DNA of 64,000 nucleotides from Cupriavidus consociatus. GTDB lineage: Bacteria; Pseudomonadota; Gammaproteobacteria; Burkholderiales; Burkholderiaceae. The DNA is taken from the NCBI RefSeq assembly GCF_017814975.1, contig NZ_JAGIQA010000024.1, positions 62,001-126,000 of the forward strand. The letters are read 5' to 3'. The first letter of the stretch is position 1. Each line of letters begins with the position of its first letter. Positions 17,663 to 26,811 of this stretch are shown here, in pieces. The translations under genes were made by a program, and so were the position numbers. The notes under the pieces were generated by a model, which did not search any database, was not told where the DNA came from, and saw only the letters and a program-made list of their open reading frames with translations.

Positions 17663-18588
17663 TCCTCGCCGGGCGCGGCCTTGGCAAACATCGACATGTG
17701 CCGCCTGATATGGCTCAGCAGTTCGAGCGCCGCCGCCGGCAACGGGCGGCCGGCCTTCACCATCAGCCTGGCCTGGGTGCCCATGAACAGTGGGTGATCG
17801 ATCGGCACGACGGCGAGGGTGCCTGCCGCGATCTCGCGATAAGCGGCAAATTCACCGATCAGCGTCATGAAATTGTTGTAGCCGACGAACTGCTTCAGGG
17901 CCGTCAGCGAATTGCTGACGAGCGTGGCCCGGATCGAGATGTTCTCGGCAAACTCGACCATGCTCAGTGCATGCCCGACGCCGAATGATGCCGGCATGAC
18001 CGCGAGCGGATAGGCCTGCAAATCCTGGAGGCTGGCCGCGCCGCCGCGCACGGCGAGCGGATGGTCGGGGCGGACCAGCAGGACCACCGGCTGCGCCGCA
18101 CTTGCGCGGTACTCGATGCGCGGATGGGGTGGCGGATTGTACGCCAGCCCGATATGTGCGCGGCTTTCCGCGACTTCCTGCAGCACGCCATCCACCGCCA
18201 GGATGTCCATGCGGATATCGAGCCGGGGATACCGGGCGCAGAACTGTGCGAGGACCTCGTTGACCAGCAGGTCGACATAGCCTTCGCTCAGCACCAGCCG
18301 GACCTCGCCTTGCTGCAAACCCTTCAGTGAGTGCAACTGGTCTTCGAGCTTCTCCTGGTGCGACCGATAGCCCCGCCAGAACTCGAGCAGGTGCGCGGCT
18401 GCCGCAGTCGGCTTGAGGCCGCGCGGCTCGCGCTCGAACAGCGTCGCGCCGAGCTCTTCTTCGAGCAGCCGGATCTGCCGGGTAATCACGGACGGCGAGG
18501 TATTGAGGCCTTCCGCGGCCCCCCGGATGGTGCCGTGAGCCACGACTTCCCGGAAGTATCGCAATCGCTGCTGGTTGATCTCTCGCAT
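17659..18588 (-). CDS. LysR-family regulator next to a transporter/creatininase-family pair
   Basis: 309 residues. Winged HTH at the N-terminus (QRLRYFREVVAHGTIRGAAE, TSPSVITRQIRLLEEELG) and the usual effector domain. It is transcribed away from an MFS transporter and a creatininase-family hydrolase, with about 205 bases between the start codons, the normal setting of a LysR regulator that controls its divergent operon. Its last codon overlaps the remnant IclR frame. The inducer is presumably the substrate of the neighbouring hydrolase. Confidence 0.9.
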   Translation of the reverse strand: MREINQQRLRYFREVVAHGTIRGAAEGLNTSPSVITRQIRLLEEELGATLFEREPRGLKPTAAAAHLLEFWRGYRSHQEKLEDQLHSLKGLQQGEVRLVLSEGYVDLLVNEVLAQFCARYPRLDIRMDILAVDGVLQEVAESRAHIGLAYNPPPHPRIEYRASAAQPVVLLVRPDHPLAVRGGAASLQDLQAYPLAVMPASFGVGHALSMVEFAENISIRATLVSNSLTALKQFVGYNNFMTLIGEFAAYREIAAGTLAVVPIDHPLFMGTQARLMVKAGRPLPAAALELLSHIRRHMSMFAKAAPGED

Positions 18589-18793
18589 GTCGAAACGCTC
18601 CGCTTCGCTTTCTGACCGCTGACGATACAGGAACCCGGATGCCGTTGTGCGGCACCTGCCGCACTCTGCGGAAGCCCGTTGCCCAAAAGGGAACGAACCG
18701 TGGACTTAGTTGCTCTTTGCCGGCACCTCCCTGGCTGCCAGACTTCAGGCCACAAAACGTGCAAACGACAAGCAACCACAGGAGACAGGCAGC

Positions 18794-20080
18794 ATGCTGG
18801 CAATTCCCACCGCGAGCGCGGTTGACGAGACTTCTGCGCTGTATAGCAAGATCAACTGGCGCCTGCTGCCCTTCTTGCTGGTCTGCTACCTGTTCGCCTA
18901 CCTGGACCGGGTCAATGTAGGCTTCGCCAAGCTGCAGATGCAAAGTGACCTGGGCTTCTCGGACGCCGCATATGGCGTGGGCGCGGGGATTTTCTTCATT
19001 GGCTATGTGCTGTTCGAGTTGCCCAGCAACCTCATGCTGCCGCGGGTCGGCGCGCGCAAGACGTTCAGCCGCATCCTCGTGCTGTGGGGCATTACTTCCG
19101 CCTGCATGCTGTTCGTGCGCAACGTGCCGACGTTCTACGCCATGCGCTTCCTTCTGGGCGTGTTCGAGGCGGGATTCGCCCCGGGCATGATCTATTACCT
19201 GTCTTGCTGGTACGGCCCGCAACGCATGGCCCGCGCCATCGCGATCGTATTCCTGGCCGGCCCGATCGGCGGCATCGTCGGGGGCCCGGTGTCGGCGTGG
19301 CTGATGACCGCGCTCGCCGGCAAGGCCGGCCTCGCGGGCTGGCAGTGGATGTTCCTGGTCGAGGGCCTGCCCTGCATCCTGCTCGGCGTGATGGCATTGC
19401 GGCTGGTGCCGGATCGGCCCGCCCAGGCCAGCTGGCTGAGCGAACAGGAACGGCGCCTGCTTGAAGCCGAACTGAGCCCCGCGGCGGCACACAAGCATTC
19501 CTTCAAGGCCGTGGCGAAGGACGCGCGCGTCTATGTGCTGGCGCTCGCCTACTTCTGCATCATCGCGACCATCTACGCCATCAGCTTCTGGCTGCCGAGC
19601 CTGATCAAGGCACAGGGCGTGAACGATACGGTGCAGCTTGGCTGGTACTCGGCCATTCCCTACGTGGCCGCCGCCTTTGGCATGGTCTACATGGGCCGCA
19701 GGTCTGACCGGCTGGGGGAGCGGCGCTTCCACTGCGCGGTGCCTGCGCTGGGCGCGGCGGTGCTGCTGGCGGCCTCGTTTGCGACGGATGGAAACCTGCT
19801 GGTGTCGCTGGTCCTGCTGACGCTCGCCACGATGGGGCTGTGGATGGCCTACACGGTGTTCTGGGCCATGCCTGCCGAGTACATCAAGGGTCCGGCGGCG
19901 GCGGGCGGCATCGCGCTGATCAACACCATTGGCCTGTCGGGCGGTTTCTGGGGGCCTGCTGTCATCGGCTGGACCAAGAGCGCGACCGGCAGCCTCGGTC
20001 ATGGCGTGCTGCTGATGGCGTCGCTGCCGTTGCTCGCCGCCGTGATCGTCCTTGCCAACAAGCTGCCGGCGAAGCGCTGA
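18794..20080 (+). CDS. MFS transporter, anion:cation symporter (ACS) type
   Basis: 428 residues with twelve membrane helices. The motif FAYLDRVNVGFAKLQM in helix 1 is the hallmark of the ACS group (organic acid and sugar acid uptake). The start at 18794 follows GGAGA. It is the first gene of an apparent two-gene operon with the creatininase-family gene 64 bases downstream, and is divergent from a LysR regulator. It should import the compound hydrolysed by its neighbour. Confidence 0.9.
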   Translation: MLAIPTASAVDETSALYSKINWRLLPFLLVCYLFAYLDRVNVGFAKLQMQSDLGFSDAAYGVGAGIFFIGYVLFELPSNLMLPRVGARKTFSRILVLWGITSACMLFVRNVPTFYAMRFLLGVFEAGFAPGMIYYLSCWYGPQRMARAIAIVFLAGPIGGIVGGPVSAWLMTALAGKAGLAGWQWMFLVEGLPCILLGVMALRLVPDRPAQASWLSEQERRLLEAELSPAAAHKHSFKAVAKDARVYVLALAYFCIIATIYAISFWLPSLIKAQGVNDTVQLGWYSAIPYVAAAFGMVYMGRRSDRLGERRFHCAVPALGAAVLLAASFATDGNLLVSLVLLTLATMGLWMAYTVFWAMPAEYIKGPAAAGGIALINTIGLSGGFWGPAVIGWTKSATGSLGHGVLLMASLPLLAAVIVLANKLPAKR

Positions 20081-20144
20081 GCCGGCGCCGGATGGCATGA
20101 ATCAAGCATCGTGTCCGGGCGTACCGGAGAAAAAAGGAGTAGCA

Positions 20145-20894
20145 ATGCGCTTGCATCTTTCAACCTGGGCTGAAATCGAGCAGTACCTGTCGCGCAGCCG
20201 TACCATCGTGGTCCCGATCGGCTCGAACGAGCAGCATGGGCCGACCGGGCTGCTGGGCACTGACTGGCTGTGCCCGGAAATCATCGCCAATGAAGCGGAG
20301 AAGGGTGCCGATATCCTGGTGGCACCGACCTTCAATGTCGGCATGGCGCAGCATCACCTCGCCTTCCCGGGGACCATTTCCCTGCGCCCTTCGACCTTTA
20401 TCGCCGCAATCGGCGACTGGGTCCGCTCGCTGGCGGGGCATGGCTTCGAGAAGATCCTGTTCCTGAACGGCCATGGCGGCAATGTGGCATCGATCGACGC
20501 GGCGTTCTCCGAGCTCTACGCCGAAGCAAGCTTTGCCAGGCGCCGCGCGGGATTCGCGCTGAAGCTGTGCAACTGGTGGGACCTCGAAGGCGTCGGCGAG
20601 CTGGCACGCAATCAGTTCCCGGCCGGCCACGGTTCGCACGCCACGCCTTCCGAGATTGCGATCACCCAGTGGGCCTTTCCCGACGCCATCAAGTTTGCCG
20701 ACTATGCACCGAAGATCGCACCGTCGGGCCCGATTCGCGAAGCGCTGGACTTCCGCGCGCGCTATCCGGATGGCCGTATCGGCTCCGATCCCGGACTGGC
20801 GACGCCGGAAAAGGGTGCCGAACTGGTCAGGCTGGCCGCACACAGCCTTGTGCGCGAACTGGAAGCGTTCGGCCGCGAACCCATGCCCGCCTGA
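20145..20894 (+). CDS. creatininase-family metal-dependent amidohydrolase
   Basis: 249 residues, standard for the family. The metal-binding motif GSNEQHGPTGLLGTD gives Glu29, His31 and Asp40; LNGHGGN and HATPSEIA supply the remaining ligands. Family members open cyclic amides or related C-N bonds (creatinine, mycofactocin precursors, formamidopyrimidines). The substrate is not deducible from these motifs. AGGAG lies just before the ATG at 20145. Placement behind an ACS transporter and a divergent LysR gene argues for a catabolic enzyme. Confidence 0.88.
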   Translation: MRLHLSTWAEIEQYLSRSRTIVVPIGSNEQHGPTGLLGTDWLCPEIIANEAEKGADILVAPTFNVGMAQHHLAFPGTISLRPSTFIAAIGDWVRSLAGHGFEKILFLNGHGGNVASIDAAFSELYAEASFARRRAGFALKLCNWWDLEGVGELARNQFPAGHGSHATPSEIAITQWAFPDAIKFADYAPKIAPSGPIREALDFRARYPDGRIGSDPGLATPEKGAELVRLAAHSLVRELEAFGREPMPA

Positions 20895-21090
20895 TCCGCA
20901 GGCGGCAGGCGGTCAAGCGCTGGCCTTGCGCGTGCTGGAAGTCAGCAAGCGCAAGACCGGCCTCGGCTGTCTGCGAATAGCGCAGTGGCCTTCTTCATTG
21001 TTTTGCCTTGTCGGTCCGTCGCGCGAACCACGCCGTCGGCGGCACCGTCGAGCGCTCGGCGGCGCGGGCTCAGTGCCTTATCGCTGCACG

Positions 21091-21297
21091 TCAGGACTTT
21101 GCTTCCCGCTTCCTGCGGGCTGTGGTGGACTCGCCACCAATGCCCCAGTTGTCAGTGGAAAGCTCTTCAATGACAACAACGGTTGTCGCCGGATTCTTCC
21201 CGAGCACGTCCCTGAGCAAATTGGTCACGCCTGCTATCAGCTCGGCCTTCTTCTCAGCCGTGGCTTGATCGGTGATCTTGATGTTGACGTAGGGCAT
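21091..21297 (-). CDS. 4-oxalocrotonate tautomerase-family protein
   Basis: 68 residues, the size of the small tautomerase subunit. The catalytic proline follows the initiator methionine (MPYVNIKITD), which fixes the start at 21297; AGGAGG lies seven bases upstream. The pattern AEKKAELIAGVTNLLRDVLGKNP and the VVIEEL strand are typical. Such proteins isomerise unsaturated 2-oxo acids in aromatic meta-cleavage routes, but here no such pathway adjoins, so the substrate is open. Confidence 0.88.
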   Translation of the reverse strand: MPYVNIKITDQATAEKKAELIAGVTNLLRDVLGKNPATTVVVIEELSTDNWGIGGESTTARRKREAKS

Positions 21298-21476
21298 GGG
21301 GACCTCCTGACCTTGCTGACTTGCTTGGCGCACGAAGGATCGAGAGTGAAATGGCGTTGCTCACTCAGGCTCCTGGCAACCTTTGTGGAGTATGTAGGCC
21401 GCACAGCAATGGAGCAAAGATCTTCCGAGCAGCCCATGCGTCACCCAGGGCTTCGGCGTTAGTGCGATTGCGATGA

Positions 21477-21707
21477 CGAGGTCAGGAGATCCTCAGGCTG
21501 CATTTCGACCTGCACTACTTGCCCGCCAAGTGGGCGCGCTGGATTGCCGGCTTCTGCGCCATGTTCATGCTGGTGGCGATCGTCAGCGGCGTCATCACGC
21601 ACCGCCGCATCTTTGCCGATTTCTTCACCCCCTTGCATTCTCATTTCGACCTGCGCCTGCCGCGCAGCCGTTGCCGCCGTGCGTGCACACCTTCAAGCTG
21701 TCGATGA
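21477..21707 (+). pseudogene. fragment of a PepSY-associated membrane protein
   Basis: The frame from 21477 reads LRLHFDLHYLPAKWARWIAG and then FMLVAIVSGVITHRRIFADFFT, which is the conserved second-helix region of PepSY-domain membrane proteins of siderophore and iron uptake loci. Both sides of this block are missing: upstream there is a stop, and downstream the sequence changes to an arginine-rich run and ends at 21707. About 45 residues of a protein of some 400-500 remain. It is a decayed remnant that overlaps the 3' end of the hybrid kinase gene by about 15 bases. Confidence 0.7.
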
Positions 21708-24700
21708 CGGTCGACTTGAGAGCGCTGTGGTGCCTTCCGCGCCCTCGGCTTCACCAGGGCCTTCGGTGGCGGGGCCCTGGAGCAGGTCGAGCAGCGCCTG
21801 CGGCGCATACGGCTTGCGCAGCACCGCCGCGTGGCCCAGCGCCTGATGCTGGGCCGGCGTCAGTGCCAGCGGGTAGCCGGTGGCAAACACCACCCGCAGC
21901 CGCGGCTGGCGCTGGCGTGCGGCCAGTGCCAGATCCACGCCCGAGCCGCCGGCGCCGCCGTGCAACGCGACATCGGTCAGAAGCAGGTCGAAGGTGCCGG
22001 CGGCAAGCAGCGCCAGCGCTTCGATGTCGCTCTGCGCCTCGGTTACCACGGCGCCGCAGGCGCGCAGCAGTTCCGCCGTGCTGGTGCGCACCAGCGCGTC
22101 GTCGTCGACGCACAGCACGCGCGTGCCCGCATCCATCGGCGCGCGGCTGGTCGCCGCCACACCCGCTGTCCCCGCGGCACGTTGTTCCCGGTTGGCCAGC
22201 ACATGGCGCACCTTGCGCGCCAGCGCTTCATGCGTATAAGGCTTGCTGAGCAGTTCGACGCCGGGATCCAGCCTGCCGCCATGAACGATGATGCTGTCGG
22301 TGTAGCCCGAGGTGAACAGCACCCCGATGCCCGGCAGCCGTTCGCGCACCTTGTCGGCCAGTTCGGTGCTGCGTAGCGGCCCCGGCATCACCACGTCGCT
22401 GAACAGCAGGTCGATGTGCGTGTCGCGCTCGACAATGGCCAGCGCAGCCTGCGCATCGCGTGCGCGCAGCACGTGGTAGCCCAGGCTGGCTAGCATCTCG
22501 ACCACCGTGGCGCGCACATCCTGGTCGTCCTCGACCACCAGCACCGTTTCGCCACCGCCGCGCGCACGGTCTGTATCGGGCTCGGTATCGGGATCTTCGG
22601 CCATGTGCACGCGCGGCAGGTAGAGCTTCACCGTGGTGCCGCGGCCGGGCTTGCTCACGATCTTCACGTGGCCGTCCGACTGGCGGATGAAGCCATACAC
22701 CATGCTCAGGCCGAGGCCCGTGCCCTGGCCTTCGGGCTTGGTGGTGAAGAACGGCTCGAACACATGTTCCTGCACCTCGGGCGTCATGCCGGCGCCGGTG
22801 TCGGTGACCGCGAGCAGCACATACTGCGTCGCCGGCCGCGGCGCGCGTCCGCGCGGCGGCTCTTCCAGCGCCTCGTCGAGCCACGTGTTGCGTGCCTCGA
22901 TGGTCAGGCGGCCCTGGCCGTGCATGGCGTCGCGCGCGTTGATGGCGAGGTTCAGCAGCGCGTTCTCGACCTGGAACGGGTCGACCAGCGTATTCCACAG
23001 GCCGTCGGCCACCACGGTATCGAGTTCGATGCCGTCGCCCAGCGCGCGCCGCAGCATGTCGTCCAGCGTGCGCGCCAGCCGGCCCAGGTTGACCACACGC
23101 GGGGCCAGCGGCTGGCGCCGCCCGAATGCCAGCAGCTGCGACGACAGCTTGGCGCCGCGGGCCACGCCGGCCAGCGCATTGCGCAGCCGCGGCGCGGCGT
23201 CGGTGTTGCCGGACAGGTCGCGCGCCAGCAGCTGCAGGTTGCCGCCGATCACCTGCAGCAGGTTGTTGAAGTCATGGGCGACGCCGCCGGTCAGCTTGCC
23301 GATGGCTTCCATCTTCTGCGCCGTGCGCAGGGCCTCGTCCGCATGGCGCAGCGCAGCCTGGACTTCGCGGTCGCCGGTCACATCGCGGCCGACGCCGTGG
23401 AGATGGCCGTTGGCCGGGTCCACCGTCAGGGTCCAGGCCAGCCAGCGCAACGCGCCGTCAGCGCGCGGCTGGCGGCATTCGAAACGCACCGGCGTGCCGT
23501 CGTGGCGCAGCGCCGCCAGCTGCGCGGTCACCAGCACCAGATCGTCCGGATAGATGAACGACAGGTACGGCCGGCCCAGCGCCTCGTGCGGGGCATGGCC
23601 AAGCGTGCGTGTCCATGCCGGGCTGACGCGCTGCAGGGTGCCATCGAAGCCGGCCACGATCAGAAGGTCTTCGCTCAGTTCCCACAGCCGGTCGTGGTCG
23701 GTCACAGCCTGGGCGATGCGGCGCTCGAGCGAGGCATTGAGGTCCTGCAGGCGGCGCTCGGTGGCGCGCCGCAGCTCGGACAGCCGCAGGTTGCTGGCCA
23801 CGCGGGCCAGCAGTTCCCGGGCCGAGAACGGTTTGACCAGGTAATCGTCGGCGCCAGAGCCCAGGCCGCTGACGCGCGCTTCCTCGCCGGCGCGTGCCGA
23901 CAGCAGCAGCACCGGCGTGTCGCGCAGCGCCGGGTCCGCGCGCACGGCCTGCACCAGGCCAAAGCCGTCGAGCCTGGGCATCATCACGTCCGACACGATC
24001 AGCGCGGGCATCTCGCGGCGCGCCACCTCGAGCGCGGCTTCGCCATCGGGCGCGACTTCGACGCGATGGCCGGCGGCGGTCAGCAGCCGGCGCATGTATT
24101 CGCGCAGGTCGTCGTTGTCGTCCACTACCAGCACGGTGGCGGGGGCAGCCGCTTCGCTGTCGGGCGCAGGCGCATGCCGGTCGTGCCGGTCGTATTGCGC
24201 GTCCTCAGCCGCCATGGCCATCGCCGGTGCCTCGGCATGCGGCCAGCGCAGGGTCGCGTCCACGTAGGCGCGGGCCTGCGCACTGCTGGCCGCGGGCGCC
24301 GGCACCGGATCCGCCGGCACGTCCCCGGCGGCTGCCACCGGCAGCGTGACGGTGAAGCAGGTGCCCTGGCCCTGCGCGCTGTCGACTTCGACGGTGCCGC
24401 CATGCAGGCGCACCAGTTCCTGCACCAGCGCCAGGCCGATGCCGCTGCCTTCGATCGAGCGGCCCTGCGCGCCTTCGACGCGATGGAAGCGCTCGAAGAT
24501 GCGCGGCAGCTCGCCGGCAGGGATGCCGATGCCGGTGTCGCGCACGCACAGCACCGCATTGTTCCCCTGCGCCGCGACGCTGACGGTGATGCTGCCGGCA
24601 AAGGTGAACTTGAACGCATTGGAGACCAGGTTCAGCACGATGGTCTCCCACATGTCGCGGTCCACCGCCACGGGCTGCGGCAGCGGCTCGCATTCGACGC

Positions 24701-26096
24701 GCAGCGCCATGCCGGCGCTCTCGACACAGGCACGGAACAGCGAGGCGAGGTCGGCGGTGAAAGCTGCGAGGTCGGTGGGGTGGCGCTGCATGCTGATGCG
24801 GCCGGCCTCGATGCGCGAGAAGTCGAGCAGCGCATTGACCAGCTTGAGCAGGCGCATGCCGCTGCGGTGGGTCATCTCCAGCAGCGAGCGTTGTTCGTCG
24901 TCGGCACTGTCGTCGCCGGCGCGCCGCAGCAGTTCTTCGAGCGGCCCCAGCATCAGCGTCAGCGGGGTGCGGAACTCATGGCTGATGTTGGAGAAGAAGG
25001 TGGTCTTGGCGCGGTCGATCTCGGCCAGCGCCTCGGCACGCTTGCGCGCTTCCTCGTAGGCCTGCGCCGAATGCATCGCCGCGCCGATCTGGCCTGCCAC
25101 CAGGTTCAGGAAGCTGCGGTAGCGCTCGCCGAACAACCGGTACGGGTTCAGCCCCACCACCAGCACGCCGCGATGCGAGGCGCTGGCCGACGGCACCACC
25201 GGGATCACCGCGGCCGCATCCGCAGGCACACTCCATGCGCCGGCGGGCAGCGGCGCGGCAAAGCGCGTTGCCAGCTGCTCGACCAGTGCCGGCTGTTGCT
25301 GCTGCAGGACCTCGGCCACCGGCCATGGCGCTGCGTCTTCCAGCGAGATCGCGGGCGGTGCGGCGGGGTGAGCAGGATCGATGCCGCTGGCGACCACGCG
25401 CTTCAGGTCGATGGCGCCGGGCTCGGCGATGTAGAGCAGCGCAAAGACGATGTCGCGCGGGTCCGATGCCAGCGCGCCCATGGTGCGCTCGCATGCCTCG
25501 CGCCACGAGCGCGCGTCGGTGGCCGCCGCGGCCACGTCACGCAGCACATTCAGTTGCCGCTCGGCCAGCACGCGCTCGGTATCGTCGCTGTTGGCGCAGA
25601 TGATGCCGCCCGTGCCGCCGTGGTCGTTCGGCACGGGGCTGTACGAAAAGGTGTAGTAGGTTTCTTCCGGATACCCGTTGCGCTCCATGATCAAAAGCTT
25701 CTGCTCGACGAAAGTGCCTTCAGCACCGGTCATCGCTGTGTCGAGCAGCGGGCCGATTTCCGGCCAGATTTCACGCCAGACCACTGCGGTCGGCTGCCCC
25801 AGCGCGTCGGGGTGCTTGCCCCCGATGATGGATTTGTAGGCGTCGTTGTAGAAGTAATGCAGCCCCTCGCCCCAACCGATCCAGATCGGCTGGCGCGAGG
25901 TGAGCATGATGCGGATTGCGGTCTTCAGGCTGTGCGGCCACGCCTGTGGCGGCCCCAGCGGGGTGGCGGCCCAGTCGTGCGCGCGGATCAGCGCGCCCAT
26001 TTCGCCGCCCCCGCTCAGAAAGCCAGGCTCGTCTAAGAAGGCACTGCCGCTGGCCGCATCGGGCGCTGGCGGCACGGTGCCGTCGGGTCTGCTCAT
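21693..26096 (-). CDS. large hybrid histidine kinase with two kinase modules and three receiver domains
   Basis: 1467 residues, no membrane span. Order: PAS (about 40-180), GAF (about 200-350), first kinase core with ISHEFRTPL near residue 370 and N/G boxes (NLVSNAFKF, DTGIGIP, GSGIGLAL), receiver 1 (SDVMMPRLDG near 702), second PAS (about 790-900), second kinase core with GGVAHDFNNLLQVI near 940 and GTGLGLSMVYG, receiver 2 (LLFSDVVMP near 1234) and receiver 3 (LLLTDVALHG near 1374). All three receiver aspartates and the KP lysines are visible. The N-terminal part resembles HAMP-less bacteriophytochrome-like kinases. No separate output regulator adjoins, so the partner is encoded elsewhere. 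Confidence 0.92.
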   Translation of the reverse strand: MSRPDGTVPPAPDAASGSAFLDEPGFLSGGGEMGALIRAHDWAATPLGPPQAWPHSLKTAIRIMLTSRQPIWIGWGEGLHYFYNDAYKSIIGGKHPDALGQPTAVVWREIWPEIGPLLDTAMTGAEGTFVEQKLLIMERNGYPEETYYTFSYSPVPNDHGGTGGIICANSDDTERVLAERQLNVLRDVAAAATDARSWREACERTMGALASDPRDIVFALLYIAEPGAIDLKRVVASGIDPAHPAAPPAISLEDAAPWPVAEVLQQQQPALVEQLATRFAAPLPAGAWSVPADAAAVIPVVPSASASHRGVLVVGLNPYRLFGERYRSFLNLVAGQIGAAMHSAQAYEEARKRAEALAEIDRAKTTFFSNISHEFRTPLTLMLGPLEELLRRAGDDSADDEQRSLLEMTHRSGMRLLKLVNALLDFSRIEAGRISMQRHPTDLAAFTADLASLFRACVESAGMALRVECEPLPQPVAVDRDMWETIVLNLVSNAFKFTFAGSITVSVAAQGNNAVLCVRDTGIGIPAGELPRIFERFHRVEGAQGRSIEGSGIGLALVQELVRLHGGTVEVDSAQGQGTCFTVTLPVAAAGDVPADPVPAPAASSAQARAYVDATLRWPHAEAPAMAMAAEDAQYDRHDRHAPAPDSEAAAPATVLVVDDNDDLREYMRRLLTAAGHRVEVAPDGEAALEVARREMPALIVSDVMMPRLDGFGLVQAVRADPALRDTPVLLLSARAGEEARVSGLGSGADDYLVKPFSARELLARVASNLRLSELRRATERRLQDLNASLERRIAQAVTDHDRLWELSEDLLIVAGFDGTLQRVSPAWTRTLGHAPHEALGRPYLSFIYPDDLVLVTAQLAALRHDGTPVRFECRQPRADGALRWLAWTLTVDPANGHLHGVGRDVTGDREVQAALRHADEALRTAQKMEAIGKLTGGVAHDFNNLLQVIGGNLQLLARDLSGNTDAAPRLRNALAGVARGAKLSSQLLAFGRRQPLAPRVVNLGRLARTLDDMLRRALGDGIELDTVVADGLWNTLVDPFQVENALLNLAINARDAMHGQGRLTIEARNTWLDEALEEPPRGRAPRPATQYVLLAVTDTGAGMTPEVQEHVFEPFFTTKPEGQGTGLGLSMVYGFIRQSDGHVKIVSKPGRGTTVKLYLPRVHMAEDPDTEPDTDRARGGGETVLVVEDDQDVRATVVEMLASLGYHVLRARDAQAALAIVERDTHIDLLFSDVVMPGPLRSTELADKVRERLPGIGVLFTSGYTDSIIVHGGRLDPGVELLSKPYTHEALARKVRHVLANREQRAAGTAGVAATSRAPMDAGTRVLCVDDDALVRTSTAELLRACGAVVTEAQSDIEALALLAAGTFDLLLTDVALHGGAGGSGVDLALAARQRQPRLRVVFATGYPLALTPAQHQALGHAAVLRKPYAPQALLDLLQGPATEGPGEAEGAEGTTALSSRPSSTA

Positions 26097-26189
26097 GTTG
26101 GTCTCCCGAGCCGCGCCGACATTGTGCCGCGCGAGCGTCTCGCAAGACTTTGCCTAGCCTGGTGGCGCAATGCAAGCCTGCGCCGAGGC

Positions 26190-26615
26190 CTACAGCGGCG
26201 GGCTCACCCAGTACGGGTCACGCCCGTAGTACTCGTGCAGCGACTTGCCCCACTGCGGATCGGCCATGGCCGGCCAGCTGTCCTTGTTGAAGCCGGGCGC
26301 GGACTTGATCCGGTCCGCCGTCACGGCAATCCGGAAGCACTTTTCGTCGGTGTCCATCACCAGGGCGTTCCACGGGATGGCGTGCAGCGTATCGCCGATG
26401 CCGAGGAAGCCGCCGGCTTTCAGCACCGCGTAGGCGATGCGGCCGTGCGGCACGTCCAGCATGATCTCTGAGATCGTGCCCACGTGTTCGCCGTCGGACG
26501 AGTACGCCTTGGTGCCGTCCAGGCTGGATGCGGCCATGACTTCCGGGCCGGGGCCTTCGCCCACGCCCGAACCGATGATGGCCGCGCCTTGAGTGCTGGG
26601 AGTTTGGGTTTGCAT
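26190..26615 (-). CDS. PRC-barrel domain protein
   Basis: 141 residues. The central part (AYSSDGEHVGTISEIMLDVPHGRIAYAVL, quoted in part) is a PRC-barrel, as found in photosynthetic reaction-centre H subunits and in RimM, followed by KAGGFLGIGDTLHAIPW. In heterotrophic bacteria such single-domain proteins are often stress- or envelope-associated; function is unknown. The start at 26615 has GGAG seven bases upstream. It lies 93 bases upstream of the kinase gene's start codon, on the same strand but after it in transcription order, so it may be a separate unit. Confidence 0.8.
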   Translation of the reverse strand: MQTQTPSTQGAAIIGSGVGEGPGPEVMAASSLDGTKAYSSDGEHVGTISEIMLDVPHGRIAYAVLKAGGFLGIGDTLHAIPWNALVMDTDEKCFRIAVTADRIKSAPGFNKDSWPAMADPQWGKSLHEYYGRDPYWVSPPL

Positions 26616-26811
26616 GTTGGGCTCCTTGTGCCAGTGAATGCAGGAACATGGAGCGTGCGCAATGACCATGCCTGCACCGCAAGCGAGGCCAGGGCGGGCT
26701 ACGCAAGGCTGTTCTGGCGTGTCGCGTGCGTGCAAACGTAATTCTTTCGCGCCGGGTTGGCAAAAATGCACGCCGGGAAGGCACTGAAGAAGTGCCGCGT
26801 CGGGCCCTGCG

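Noticed and set aside
17852..20098. A 748-codon minus-strand frame spanning the LysR and MFS genes
   Set aside because: It overlaps two well-supported genes in other frames and its product has shadow-type composition.
22605..26036. A 1143-codon plus-strand open frame
   Set aside because: It lies fully opposite the hybrid kinase gene, whose domains are clear. The frame is histidine-, arginine- and alanine-rich with no domain, as expected from an antisense frame in high-GC DNA.
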